Made by a program: the position numbers and the translations under genes. DNA of 64,000 nucleotides from Panulirus ornatus. Its lineage: Eukaryota > Arthropoda > Malacostraca > Decapoda > Palinuridae. Below the pieces are notes generated by a model. The model saw only the letters and a list, made by a program, of their open reading frames with translations, searched no databases and was not told the DNA's origin. Shown one piece after another: positions 10,829-21,849 of the stretch. Position 1 is the first letter of the stretch, and every line of letters starts with the position of its first letter. The stretch is from positions 24,312,989 through 24,376,988 of the forward strand of contig NC_092241.1 in assembly GCF_036320965.1 (NCBI RefSeq), written 5' to 3'.

Positions 10829-11425
10829 CTAGCTATCTCTCCTACTTACATATGTATCCTTATGTATATCTCTCTTTTTAAACCAGGTATTCCTGATCAC
10901 CAGTCCTTTTTCAGCACATACATCTACAAGCTCTTCACCATTTCCATTTACAACACTGAACACCCCATGTACACCAATTATTCCCTTAACTGCCACATTA
11001 CTCACCTTTGCATTCAAATCACCCATCACTGTAACCCAGTCTCGTGCATCAAAACTACTAACACACTCATTCAGCTGCTCCCAAAACACTTGCCTCTCAT
11101 GATCTTTCTTCTCATGCCCACGTGCATATGCACCAATAATCACCCATCTCTCTCCCTCAACTTTCAGTTTTACCCATATCAATCTAGAGTTTACTTTCTT
11201 ACACTCCATCACATACTCCCACAACTCCTGTTTCAGGAGTAATGCTACTCCTTCCCTTGCTCTTGTCCTCTCACTAACCCCTGACTTTACTCCTAAGACA
11301 TTCCTAAACCACTCTTCCCCTTTACCCTTGAGCTTCATTTCACTCAGAGCCAAAACATCCATGTTCCTTTCCTCAAACATACTACGTATCTCTCCTTTTT
11401 TCTCATCTTGGTTACATCCACACAT
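10829..11425 (-). pseudogene. R5 endonuclease domain
   Basis: This 198-codon frame is the cleanest endonuclease of this subgroup: SEMKLKGKG, GVALLLKQELWEYV, WVIIGAYARG, VMGDLNAKVSN (GDxN metal/catalytic motif), NTWFKKRDIHK and VSRRDS, then a stop (TAG) where sister copies read GQRALLDYVLIDR. The C-terminal LDYVLI and SDHYLVE motifs continue in other frames around 10680-10830. Start chosen at MCGCNQDEKKG; an upstream out-of-frame ATG (ATGTCTAAATG) lies 8 bases before it in the 5' UTR. The domain nicks DNA to prime reverse transcription. Confidence 0.9.
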
Positions 11426-11620
11426 TTAGACATCCCAATCTGAGCCTTCGAGGAGGATGAGCACTCCCCGCGTGACTCCTTCTTCTGTTTCCCCATTTAG
11501 AAAGTTAAAATACAAGGAGGGGATGGTTTCTAGCCCCCCCACTCCCGTCCCCTTTAGTTGCCTTCTACGACACGTGAGGAATGCGTGGGAAGTATTCTAT
11601 CTCCCCTATCCCCAGGGATC

Positions 11621-12384
11621 AATTAGTGTTGTGGAATTCTATTCCTACTTTCATCTTTCCTTCCCCTAATTACTTTTCCACTTTTAACCCCCGCACAACA
11701 GCTTCCTCCAAATTCAGGGGGTACCTAAGACCACCATTTATCAAAAATCTAAAAAAATAACTTTGTCAAAAAACATTAATAACATCTAGTAAATCATCCA
11801 TACTTACTGTTGTACAAATACCTAATTCTAGTGAACTGTGTGTGCTTGTCATATCACATATTGACATCTATTGACTAATACATCATCCATGCCATCACAA
11901 CTGGAATACTAACATGTAAAGAAGTCTTCCCAGGGCTAACAGTTCAACATCGGGCAAATCATTCTTCCCAGTGCATACAGTTCAACATATGGCAAATTAT
12001 CACCACCATAAGTAGTGACACAAAGAATATCACCGATTAGCCACTACTGATGAAGAGCACACCAAGCAATTATGCCTAGCCATAACTATCCTCAGTGCGT
12101 TATGAGGGTAACCGAGATTCCAGGTATTTTTTTCCCAGTCTTAATCATAGGTGCATGTGACATGAGGCACCTCTTCATACCATACTGATAGTGCACACCT
12201 TCCAATTCAAATTAGGGTGGAAAGAAGCAACCAATAAAAGTATGGCTACAGTTCTCACAGGGTTCAGCATCAGGCTCATAAAAACCTATGGAGCTATTAC
12301 TGATTTCATTCTTTTTCTTGTACTATATTTCCCTTTCATCTGAGATGGCCATGACTAAGGTATGTTTCTGCCCAAGCTATTGTG
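11621..12384. other. Low-repeat interval
   Basis: This is AT-rich sequence between the 5' ends of R5 and R6. I see no coding signal, no tandem repeat and no recognised element in it. Confidence 0.6.
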
Positions 12385-15300
12385 GAGTGGGGGGCTGAGA
12401 ATCCTCCCCTTGTTTTATTTCATTTTCTAAAAGAGGGAACATAAAGAGGAGTCTGTGGGGAGTGCTCATTCTCCTTGAAAGCTTAGACTAGAGTATCTGA
12501 ATGAGTGTGGAGGTAACCAAGATGAGAAGAGAGGACAGATAGGTAGTATCCTTGAGGAAAGAAACCTGGATTTTCCTGCTCACAGTGAAATGAAGCTGAA
12601 GGGGAAATGGGAAGAATGGTTTGGAAATGTCATAGGAGTAAAGTCAGGTTAGTTTGAGGACAAGAGTTAAGGAAGGGTTGCCACTACTCCTGGAGTACAA
12701 GTTGTGGGAATGTGTAATAAAGTGTAAGAAAGTAAATTCCACATTGATGTGGGTAAAACTAAAAGTGGATGGTGAGAGATGGGTGATTACTGGTGCTTAT
12801 GCACCTCGCAATAAGAAGAAGGATCATGAGAGGTAAGTGTTTTGGTAACAGTTGTGTAGTGTGTGTGTGTGTGTGTGTGTGTCAACAGTTTTGGTGCATG
12901 AGACCAGGTATTAGTGATGAGTCATGTAAATGCAAAGTAAAGTAAGTTGGCAGTTGAGGGTATAATTGGTGTGCATGGGGTATTCAGTGTTATGAATGGA
13001 AATGGTCAAGAGCTAGTGGAGTTGTGTGCTGCAAAAAGACTGGTGACTGGGAATATCTGGTTTAAAAAAAGATATAAACAAGTATACTTAAGTGAGTAGG
13101 AGAGATGATCAACATCATTATTATTATTTGACTGGCGTGTAAAAGACTTTTTGGATGTAAAGGTGCTGAGAGAGGCAGCTGGTGGGATGTCTGATAATTA
13201 TCTTGTGAAGGCAAGGAAGAAGACTTGTAGAGGTTTTCAAAAAAAAGGAGACAATATTGGGGAGAAGAGTGGTGAGAGGAATTGTATTTGGAAAGGAGAC
13301 TAGAGTGAAGAAATACCAGGAGAGATTGAGTGCAGAATGGCAAAAGATGAGAGCAAATGAAGAGAGAGGAGTAGGTGAGGAATAGGAGGTATTATGGGAA
13401 GCGGTGATGGCATGTGCAAAAGATAGGAAGTGGGCATACCAAAATGGGTAATGAGTGGTGGAATGAAGAAGTAAAGTTACTAGTGAAAGAGAAAAGAGGC
13501 ACTTTTGGGTGATACTTATACGGAAGGAGTGCAAATGATTGAGAGATGTATAAGAGAAAGCAGCAGGAGGTCAAGATAAAGGTGTAGGGGATGAAAAAGA
13601 GGGCAAATGAGAGTTGGGGTGAGAGTATCTTTAAACTTTAGGGCGAGCAAAAATGTATTGGAAGGAGGTAAATACTGTGCAAAAGGTAAGAGAACAAATG
13701 GGGATATCGGTGAAGTGATAACAGGTAGTGATGGAGTGAGGAGGAGACAGAGTGAGTTTTTTGAAAGATTGATAAATGTGTGTGACGATAGAGTGGGAGA
13801 TGTGGGATGTTTAGATCAGGGTGGTATGCAAAATAAGAGAGTTAGGGAGAGTGGTTTGGTGAAATGAGAAGAGGTGGTGAAAGCCTTGCAGAAGATAAAA
13901 TCAGGAAAGGAGTGCAATTGGATGGTACTGCAGTTGAACCTATCAAGAAAGGGGGTGACTGTGTTGCTGACTGGATGGTAAGGATATTCAATGTGTGTAT
14001 GGATAATGGTGAAAAACCTGAGGATTGAAGGATTGCAGGTATAAACGCAAAGGGGATAAAGGTGATAGTTCAACCTACAGAATCATAAGTTTGCTGAGTA
14101 TACCTGGAAAATCATATGGGAGGGTATTGAATGAGGGGAATGAGGGGGTGAAGGCATGTACAGAGCATCAGAGTGGGGAGGAGCAGTGTGGTTTCAAAAG
14201 TGGTAGAGAATGTGTGGATCAGGTGTTCCCTTTGAAGAATGTGTGAGAAATACTCGGAAAGCAGATGGATTTGTATGTGGCATTTACGGATCTGGAGAAG
14301 GCATATGATAGGGTTGATAGAGATGCTTTGTGGAAGATCTTAAAAATATGTGGTGTGGGAGGTAAGTTGCTAGAAGCAGTGGAAAGTGTTTATAAAGGAT
14401 GCAAGGCATGTGTACGAGTAGGAAGAGAGGATAATAACTGGTTCCTAGTGAAATACTGTCTGTGGCAAGGGTATGTGATGTCACCATGGTTATTCAATTT
14501 GTTTATGAATGGGGTGGTGAAGGAAGTAAAAGCAAGAGTTCTGGAGAGAGAGGGGCGAGTATGCAGTCTGTTGGGGATGAGAGGACCTGGAAACTGTGTC
14601 AGTTGTTATTCACCTTTGATAATGCAGAAAATGGTGACAGTTTGGAAGAGAGAGAGAAAGGAGAAAGTTGAGAGTATATGTGAATAGAAGCAAGATTATT
14701 TGGTTCAGCAGGATTGAGGAACAAGTTAGATGGGATGTAAATATGAATGGAGAAAAATTGGAACTGAAGCATTTTAGATATATTGGAAGAGGACTTGGCA
14801 GTGAAAGGAACCATGAAAGCAGAAGTGAGTCACAGAGTGGGGGAGGAGGCAAAGGTTATGGGATGAAATATTCGAGGAAAGAGAGAACTTTACCTCAGAA
14901 CAAAAATGTATATGTCTGAAGGAATAGTAGTTCTAACAATATCATATGGTTGTAAGGCAAATGCTATGGAAAGGGTTGTGCAGAGAAGAGTGGATATGTT
15001 GGAAATAAAATATTTGAGGACAACATGAGGTGTGAGGTAGTTTAGTTGAGTAAGTAATAAAGGGTTAGAGATGTGTGGTAATAAAAAGTGTGTGGTTGAG
15101 CAAGCAGAAGAGGGAGTGTTGAAATGTTGGACATATGGAGAGAATGCACATGGAAAGGTTGACCAAGAGGATATACATGTCAGAAGTGGAGGGAATAAGG
15201 AAAAGTAAGAGACCAAATTGGAGGTGGAAGGATGGAGTGAAAAACATTATAAGCGATCGGGGCCTGAACACGCAGTGGGGTGAAAGGTGTACATGGGATG

Positions 15301-15620
15301 GGGTGAGATGGAACGATGTGGTATACTGGGGTCAACGTGCTGTCAGTGGACTGTATCAGGGCACATGAAACATCTGGGGTAAACCATGGAAAGGTCTCTG
15401 GAGCCTGGATGAGGATAGGGAGTCATGGTTTGAGCACATTACACATAAGAGCAAGAGACTGAGTGTGAGCGGATGTGGCCTTCTTCATCTGTTTCCTAGC
15501 ACTACCTTGCTGACACAAGGGGTTGCAATGCTGTTTCCTGTGGAGTAGGGTGGCACTGAAAATGGATGAAAGTGAGTAAGTATGAATAAGCATATGTGTA
15601 TATATGTATATGTATTCCTT
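12385..15620 (+). mobile_element. R6: old RTE-like LINE, nearly full length
   Basis: The order is 5' UTR (12385-12520, GGGGGGCTGAGAATCCTCCCC), endonuclease, linker, RT, C-terminus (15105-15370) and 3' tail, all in sense on the plus strand. Many substitutions and frameshifts separate it from the other copies. Recognisable pieces are LPLLLEYKLWECVIKCKKVN, WVITGAYAPRN, NFRASKNVLEGG, GRECVDQVFPLKNV, FTDLEKAYDRV and CFRYIG-like motifs. A (GT)n of about 24 bases interrupts the endonuclease at 12859-12882. It is the oldest complete-looking copy here and a useful baseline for family age. Confidence 0.9.
14265..14687 (+). pseudogene. R6 RT fragment with motifs A and B
   Basis: The 140 codons start MDLYVAFTDLEKAYDRVDRD (motif A aspartate kept) and reach a degraded motif B (CLWQGYVMSPWLFNLF). 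After that the frame shifts. Motif C is damaged: the region at 14600-14640 reads LLFTFDNAEN in the other frame instead of FADDTALV, so this copy has lost catalysis. Confidence 0.85.
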
Positions 15621-15628
15621 TCTTACCA

Positions 15629-15925
15629 AAGGAAAATGAGATATGATAAGTTCCCAAATGCATTTTCATGTAATGATCACACCATCAGGGAGAGATACAA
15701 GAAATAAATATAACAGTCAGTTGATACATAACAAAGAAACGTAGCTAGGACACCATCTGAAAAACAAGTGACTACCCGACTGGAGGTTGGGTGCGTTCAA
15801 GTCCAACAACATGCATATCATAAAATCTATCATGTGAACAAGAAAGGGAACTGTTTACAAATTTGTAAACAGTTCCTGAAAGTGCACTTGGATACTTATA
15901 ATGTTTCATTTTCCAGCAGTACGAA
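15629..15925. mobile_element. Fold-back (palindromic) element, copy 1
   Basis: The left arm starts GAAAATGAGATATGATAAGTT, with CCCAAATGCATTTTCATGTAATGATCAC. The right arm ends TGAAAGTGCACTTGGATACTTATAATGTTTCATTTTCC, its inverted complement with substitutions. The inner part has GTTTACAAATTTGTAAAC, a perfect short palindrome at 15853-15870. There is no coding capacity. It looks like a non-autonomous palindromic DNA element of the type common in decapod genomes, but no target duplication is clear. Confidence 0.7.
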
Positions 15926-15959
15926 AGAAATCTAACTGGTCACACCCTCAACTGTGATC

Positions 15960-16235
15960 TCTTCTAACATGAATATGTATGTGTATATACATGTATGTAT
16001 ATATGTTGATATGTATGGATATATGTATGTACATACGAGTGGATGGGTCTTTCTCATCTGTTTCCTAGCACTACCTTGCAAACGCGGGAAACGGAGATCA
16101 AGTATAATAATAATAATGATATATATATGCATGTGTATGTACATATGTGAGTAAGTGGATGGTCTTTCTTCGACTGTTCCCTGGCACTATCTCGCTATCA
16201 CAGGAAATCACAATCAAGTATAATACAAACAGATT
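15960..16235 (+). repeat. Two tandem solo LINE tail copies
   Basis: Unit 1 ends near 16115 (CTGTTTCCTAGCACTACCTTGC..ACGCGGGAAACGGAGATCAAGTATAATAATAATAATG). Unit 2 ends near 16235 (CTGTTCCCTGGCACTATCTCGC..CAGGAAATCACAATCAAGTATAATAC). Both carry only the TATG/TACA-rich stretch plus the terminal hairpin of the LINE. They lie between two fold-back elements. Confidence 0.75.
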
Positions 16236-16304
16236 AATGAATATATAGATGTGTGTTGCAAGAGGTCTGAGTGGTGCTCGTGATCTAGTATTTACTGATA
16301 ACCA

Positions 16305-16575
16305 TGAGAAAATGAAACACAATAAGTTCCCAATTACATTTTTGTGTTATGATCACATCGTCAAGGTAGATACAAGAATGAGATAGAAGACATTGAACAG
16401 ACAGCTGATATACAAGGAAGAGAAATAGCTAACACTTGTTTACCAGTGACGTCTCAGCTACGTCACTTCCTTGTATATCAATTGACTGTTCTATGTCTTC
16501 TATCCCATTCTTGTATCCCTCAGAATGAGGTCATTACATGAGAGTGCATTTGGGCACTTATCTTGTTTCATTTCA
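16305..16575. mobile_element. Fold-back (palindromic) element, copy 2
   Basis: The arms are about 120 bases each. The left arm (16305-16430) reads GAAAATGAAACACAATAAGTT...GATATACAAGGAAG. The right arm (16460-16575), read in reverse complement, is GAAATGAAACAAGATAAGTG...GATATACAAGGAAG. The loop is about 30-40 bases and contains GTGACGTCTCAGCTACGTCAC, itself a partial palindrome with two GACGT/ACGTC cores. This is the same family as copy 1 but with better preserved arms. Confidence 0.82.
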
Positions 16576-16842
16576 CTCATGGGTATCAGCAAATGTATAC
16601 ATAAAATCACTCTGGGTCCAATTTCTATGAAAGAATCCTGGTGTTACCCAGGGGCTTTCTCAAGACTCCTGCAATCCAAGGTTGTGCTACCTACAGTAAC
16701 AAGGAAATGTTGACTCCTTTGGAGGAAGAAGTTCTTTGCCATGACTGTATTCCTAATGGTATATCCAAAACAAAGATGACTTTTTCACTTATGTTACAAC
16801 CTTCAATACATGAAGTCCAGTATGACACACACACATGCGTGC

Positions 16843-16845
<3 letters not shown>

Positions 16846-16914
<69 letters not shown>
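16846..16914. repeat. (GT)n microsatellite
   Basis: This long GT tract is preceded by a short CA-rich stretch (16824-16834). R7 begins directly after it. Confidence 0.97.
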
Positions 16915-16916
<2 letters not shown>

Positions 16917-17512
16917 TGTTGGCAGGCAGACAGTGCTGGAGAATGTGTGGAAAGAGAGACTTATCTGGAAGGGCAAAAATAAGTATGTTTGAAGGTATAA
17001 TAATCCTAACAATAGTCAATGGATGCAAGGCATGGGCTATAGATAATGCTGAGCAGAGGAGAGTGACTGTGTTGGAAATGAAACAATTTAAGACAAAATG
17101 TTTTGTGAGGAGGTAATATGAAGAGTGCAGTTGAGAGATCAGAAGAGGATGAGGAAAGATTGACAAAGAGGATACATGTGTCAGAGATGGAGGGAACAAT
17201 GAGAAGTGAGAGACCAAGTTGGAGGTGGAAGGATGGATTGAAAAAGATTTTGAGCGATCGGGACCTGAACATACAGGAGGGTGAAAGGCGTGCAAGGAAT
17301 AGAGTGAACTGGAATGATGTGGTATACCAAGGTTGATGTGCTGTTAATGGATTGAACCAGGGCATGTGAAGCATCTGGTTAAGCCATGGAAAGTTTTGTG
17401 AGGCCTGGATGTGGAAAGGGAGCTGTGGTTTCGGTGCACTATACATGACAGCTAGAAACTAAGTGTGAACAAATATGGCCTTTATTGTCTTTTCCTAGTG
17501 CTATTTCACATG
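16915..17512 (+). mobile_element. R7: RTE-like LINE, C-terminal fragment
   Basis: R7 starts right after (GT)n with the LENVWK..LxGKAKISMFEGI region, then a shortened segment (deletion around 17115-17155 joins NKKSAVERSEE to ERLTKR), then GRPSWRWKDGLKKIL and the first part of the long tail. It is cut at 17512 (TTTCACATGTGATAAG) where R8 begins in the same orientation. Confidence 0.85.
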
Positions 17513-18375
17513 TGATAAGTGAGCCACAGGTTGAGGGAGGGGGTGAAGGTTCTGAGAGCGTTGAAGAATGTGTGGAAGGCGAGAGCGTTGTCTTGGACAG
17601 CAGGGATGGATGTGTTTGAGGAAATGGTGGCTCCAGCAATGTTGTGTGGTCCCGAGGTATGGGCTATGGTTGGAGTTGTGCAGAGTGGGGTGGATGTGTT
17701 GGAAATGAAATGTTTGAGGACAGTATGTGGTGTGAGGTGGTTTGATCGAGTGAGTGGTGAGAGGGCGGGGGGAGGATGTGTGGTGGTGAAAAGTGTGTGT
17801 TTGAGAGACCAGAGGAGGGTATGTTGAAATGGTTTGGAAACATGGAGGGAGTGAGTGGGGAGGGATTGACAAGGAGGATGTGTGTGTCAGAGGTGTAGGG
17901 AACAATAAGTGGGAGACCAAACTGGAGGTGGAAGGATGGAGTGAAGGAGATTTTTGAGTGATCAGGGCCTGAATGTACGGGAGGGTGAGGCATGCAGTGA
18001 GTGGGGTGATTGGGCCGATGTGGTGTACCAGGGTCAATGTGCTGTTGATGGATTGAACCAGGGTATGTGGGGCATCTGCGGTGAACCAAGGAAAGGTCTG
18101 TGGGGCCTGGATGTGGAAAGGGAGCTGTGGCTTCATTGCATTACACATGAGAGCTAAAGCATTAACGAATGTGACCTTTTCTCTTTTACAGGCGCTACCT
18201 CACAGGAGAGAGAGAGAGGAGGGGGGGATGCTGTTTCCTGTGTGGCGGTGTGGTGATAGGAATGGATGAAGGCAGCAAATGAATATGTACATGTGTATAC
18301 ATGTATATGTCTGTGTATGTATATGTATGTATACAGTGAAATGTATATGTATGTATTTCTGCATGTAAGGGCATT

Positions 18376-18379
<4 letters not shown>
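17513..18379 (+). mobile_element. R8: RTE-like LINE, C-terminal fragment with long tail
   Basis: R8 begins in the SHRLREGVKVLRALKNVWK region (17516 on) and continues through ALSWTAGMDVFEEM, VLEMKCLRTVCGVRWFDR and a frameshifted FGNMEG segment to a long tail (about 18035-18379) that runs into the TA tract at 18380. Reading frames are broken near 17800 and 17895. It is joined head to tail with R7, the same arrangement as R2/R3. Confidence 0.87.
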
Positions 18380-18410
<31 letters not shown>

Positions 18411-19594
18411 TTGATGATAGAGTGGCGGATATAGGGTGTTTTGGTCGAGGTGGTGTGCAAAGTGAGAGGGTTAGGGAAAATGATTTGGTAAACAGAGAAG
18501 AGGTAGTGAAAGCTTTGCAGAAGATGAAAGCCGGCAAGGCAGCAGGTTTGGATGGTATTGCAGTGGAATTTATTAAAAAAGGGGGTGACTGTATTGTTGA
18601 CTGGTTGGTAAGGTTATTTAATGTATGTATGACTCATGGTGAGGTGCCTGAGGATTGGCGGAATGCGTGCATAGTGCCACTGTACAAAGGCAAAGGGGAT
18701 AAGAGTGAGTGCTCAAATTACAGAGGTATAAGTTTGTTGAGTATTCCTGGTAAATTATATGGGAGGGTATTGATTGAGAGGGTGAAGGCATGTACAGAGC
18801 ATCAGATTGGGGAAGAGCAGTGTGGTTTCAGAAGTGGTAGAGGATGTGTGGATCAGGTGTTTGCTTTGAAGAATGTATGTGAGAAATACTTAGAAAAGCA
18901 AATGGATTTGTATGTAGCATTTATGGATCTGGAGAAGGCATATGATAGAGTTGATAGAGATGCTCTGTGGAAGGTATTAAGAATATATGGTGTGGGAGGA
19001 AAGTTGTTAGAAGCAGTGAAAAGTTTTTATCGAGGATGTAAGGCATGTGTACGTGTAGGAAGAGAGGAAAGTGATTGGTTCTCAGTGAATGTAGGTTTGC
19101 GGCAGGGGTGTGTGATGTCTCCATGGTTGTTTAATTTGTTTATGGATGGGGTTGTTAGGGAGGTAAATGCAAGAGTTTTGGAAAGAGGGGCAAGTATGAA
19201 GTCTGTTGGGGATGAGAGAGCTTGGGAAGTGAGTCAGTTGTTGTTCGCTGATGATACAGCGCTGGTGGCTGATTCAAGTGAGAAACTGCAGAAGCTGGTG
19301 ACTGAGTTTGGTAAAGTGTGTGAAAGAAGAAAGTTAGGAGTAAATGTGAATAAGAGGAAGGTAATTAGGTACAGTATGGTTGAGGGTCAAGTCAATTGGG
19401 AGGTAAGTTTGAATGGAGAAAAACTGGAGGAAGTAAAGTGTTTTAGATATCTGGGAGTGGATCTGGCAGCGGATGGAACCATGGAAGCGGAAATGGATCA
19501 TATGGTGGGGCGAGGGGGCGAAAATCCTGTGAGCCTTGAAGAATGTGTGGAAGTTGAGAACATTATCATGGAAAGCAAAAATGGTTATGTTTGA
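18266..19594 (+). pseudogene. R9 RT frame fused to upstream tail/TA sequence
   Basis: The first about 47 codons come from R8's tail and the TA tract (a Tyr/Ile/Met/Val-rich junk peptide). RT-related sequence starts at about 18407. Motifs: AGLDGIAVEFIKKGGD, GFRSGRGCVDQVFALK, FMDLEKAYD, GLRQGCVMSPWLF, LLFADDTALVAD, CFRYLGVDLAADG. The frame is lost near 19505 (extra bases in the GTGGGGCGAGGGGGCG region), giving a false C-terminus. The catalytic triad is intact, but there is no endonuclease. Confidence 0.92.
18380..18406. repeat. (TA)n microsatellite
   Basis: This TA tract joins the tail of R8 to the truncated start of R9. It is open in every frame (Tyr-Ile repeats). Confidence 0.97.
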
Positions 19595-20215
19595 AGGAAT
19601 AGTGGCTCCAACAATGTTGTATGGTTGCGAGGCGTGGGCTATGGATAGAGTTGTGCGCAGGAGGATGGATGTGCTGGAAATGAGATGTTTGAGGACAATG
19701 TGTGGTGTGAGGTGGTTTGATCGAGTAAGTAACGTAAGGGTAAGAGAGATGTGTGGAAATAAAAAGAGCGTGGTTGAGAGAGCAGAAGAGGGTGTTTTGA
19801 AATGGTTTGGGCACATGGAGAGAATGAGTGAGGAAAGATTGACCAAGAGGATATATGTGTCGGAGGTGGAGGGAACGAGGAGAAGTGGGAGACCAAATTG
19901 GAGGTGGAAAGATGGAGTGAAAAAGATTTTGAGTGATCGAGGCCTGAACATGCAGGAGGGTGAAAGGAGGGCAAGGAATAGAGTGAACTGGATCGATGTG
20001 GTATACCGGGGTTGACGTGCTGTCAGTGGATTGAATCGGCATGTGAAGCGTCTGGGGTAAACCATGGAAAGCTGTGTAGGTATGTATATTTGCGTGTGTG
20101 GACGTATGTATATACATGTATATGGGGGTGGGTTGGGCCATTTCTTTCGTCTGTTTCCTTGCGCTACCTCGCAAACGTGGGAGACAGCGACAAATCAAAA
20201 AAAAAAATATATACA
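18407..20215 (+). mobile_element. R9: RTE-like LINE, RT to short tail
   Basis: R9 is 5' truncated inside the linker (VFDDRVADIGCFGRGG) exactly at the TA tract, and keeps the full RT, the C-terminus and a short-form tail ending CAGCGACAAATC then A-run/TA. One frame change near 19505 separates the RT frame from the C-terminal frame (19536-20015). It is one of the youngest-looking copies. Confidence 0.93.
19536..20015 (+). pseudogene. R9 C-terminal block
   Basis: The 159 codons run from LKNVWK-like sequence through TMLYGCEAWAMDRVVRRRMD, VLEMRCLRTMCGVRWFDRV, WFGHMERMSEERLTKR and GRPNWRWKDGVKKIL, and stop at YRG followed by TGA. This is the conserved post-RT region, out of frame with 18266-19594 by the indel near 19505. 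Confidence 0.88.
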
Positions 20216-21849
20216 TGTACATAATTCATACTGTCTGACTTTATTCATTCCCATCGCCACACATGAAATAACAACCCCCTCCCTCCGCATGTGTACGAGT
20301 TCGCTCTAGGAATAGACAACAAAGGCCACATTCGTTCACACTCAGTCCCTGGCTGTCATGTATAATGCACCGAAACCATAGCTCTCTTTCCGCGTCCAAG
20401 CCCCACAGAACTTTCCATAGTTTACCGCAGATGCTTCACATGCCCTGCTTCAATCCATTGACAGCACGTTGACCCTGGTATACCACATCCTTCCAATTCA
20501 CTCTATTCCTCGCATGCCTTTCACACTCCTGCATGTTCAGGCCCCGATCACTCAAAATCTTTTTCACTCTGTCTTTCCACCTTCAATTTGGTCTTCCACT
20601 TCTTTTTCCCTCCACCTCTGACACATATATCCTCTTGGTCTGTCTTTCCTCACTCATTCTCTCCATGTGACCAAACTATTTTAAAACACCCTCTTCTGCT
20701 CTCTCAACCACACTCTTTTTATTATGACGTATCTCTCTTACCCTGTTATTACTTACTCGATCAAACTACCTCACACCACATATTGTCCTAAAACATCTCA
20801 TTTCCAGCACATACACCCTCCTCCGCACAACTCTTATCTATAGCCCACGCCTCGCAACCATATAACATTGTTGGAACCGCTATTCCTTCAAACATACCCA
20901 TTTTTGATTTCCTAGATACTGTTCTTGATTTCCACACATTCTTTAACGCTCCCAGAACTCTCTCCCCCTTCCCCCACCCTGTGATTCACTTCCGCTTCAG
21001 TGGTTCCATCCGCTGCCAAATCCACTCATAGGTATCTAAAACAATTCACTTCCTCCAGTTTTTCTCTATTCATACTTACCTCCCAGTTGACTTATTCCCT
21101 CAATACTACTGTACCTAATAACCTTGGTCTTATTCACATTTACTCGCAGCTTTCTTTTTTCACACACTTTACCAAACTCAGTCACCAGCTTCTGCAGTTT
21201 CTCACACGAATCGACCACCAGCGCTGTATCATCCGCGAACAACAACTGACTCACTTCCCAGGCTTTCTCATCCACAACAGACTGCATACTTGCCCCTCTT
21301 TCCAAAACTCTTGCGTTCATCTCCCAACAACCCCATCCATAAACAAATTAAACAACCATGGAGACATCACACACTCCTGCCGCAAACCAACATTCACTGA
21401 GAACCAATCACTTTCCTCTCTTCCTACATGTACACATGCCTTACATCCTTGATAAAAACTTTTCACTGCTTCTATCATCTTGCCTCCCACACCATATATT
21501 CTTAATACCTTCCACAGAGCATCTCTGTCAACTCTATCATATGCTTTCTCCAGATCCATAAATGCTACATACAAATCTATTTGCTTTTCTAAGTATTTCT
21601 CACATACATTCCTCAAAGCAAACACCTGATCCACACATCCTCTACCATTTCTGAAGCCACACTGCTCTTCCCCTATATGATGCTCTGTACATGCCTTCAC
21701 CCTCTCTATCAAAACCCTCCCATATAACTTCCCAGGAATAGTCAACAAACATACCTCTGTAATTTGAGCGCTCACTTTTTTCACCTCTGCCTTTGTACAA
21801 TGGCGATATGCAAGCATTCTGCCAATCCTCAGGCACCTCACCATGAGTC
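20216..21849 (-). mobile_element. R10: RTE-like LINE, RT to long tail
   Basis: This is a minus-strand copy with a long tail (20216-20470), a decayed C-terminus and thumb (20470-21060, no long frame), motif C/D (21066-21320, LLFADDTALVVDS) and fingers to motif B (21317-21844, GFRNGRGCVDQVFALR, FMDLEKAYD, GLRQECVMSPWLF). Motif B has GLRQE in place of GLRQG, a change in a strongly conserved glycine. It is 5' truncated at 21849 at MTHGEVPEDW, where R11's tail starts. Confidence 0.9.

Larger units (their letters stand above)
7707..11620 (-). mobile_element. R5: RTE-like LINE, near full length, internally duplicated
   Basis: On the minus strand this starts ATCCCTGGGG at 11620, with a 5' UTR (11426-11620), endonuclease (10829-11425), a shortened endonuclease-linker transition, linker and RT start (9995-10645), a backward jump near 9788, a second linker and full RT (8050-9768), and a short-form tail ending in 22 A residues (T-run 7707-7728). 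The extra segment of about 600 bases makes it longer than the inferred 3.5-kb element. The segment from 9328 to the endonuclease is shared almost base for base with R1. Confidence 0.92.

Noticed and set aside
15780..15812. GTTGGGTGCGTTCAAGTCCAAC, like a tRNA T-arm/B box
   Set aside because: No acceptor stem, anticodon arm or A box at the right distance; it lies inside a fold-back element.
16440..16470. GTGACGTC..ACGTCAC as a stand-alone CREB promoter site
   Set aside because: It is the loop-proximal part of a palindromic repeat, so symmetry is expected without any regulatory role.
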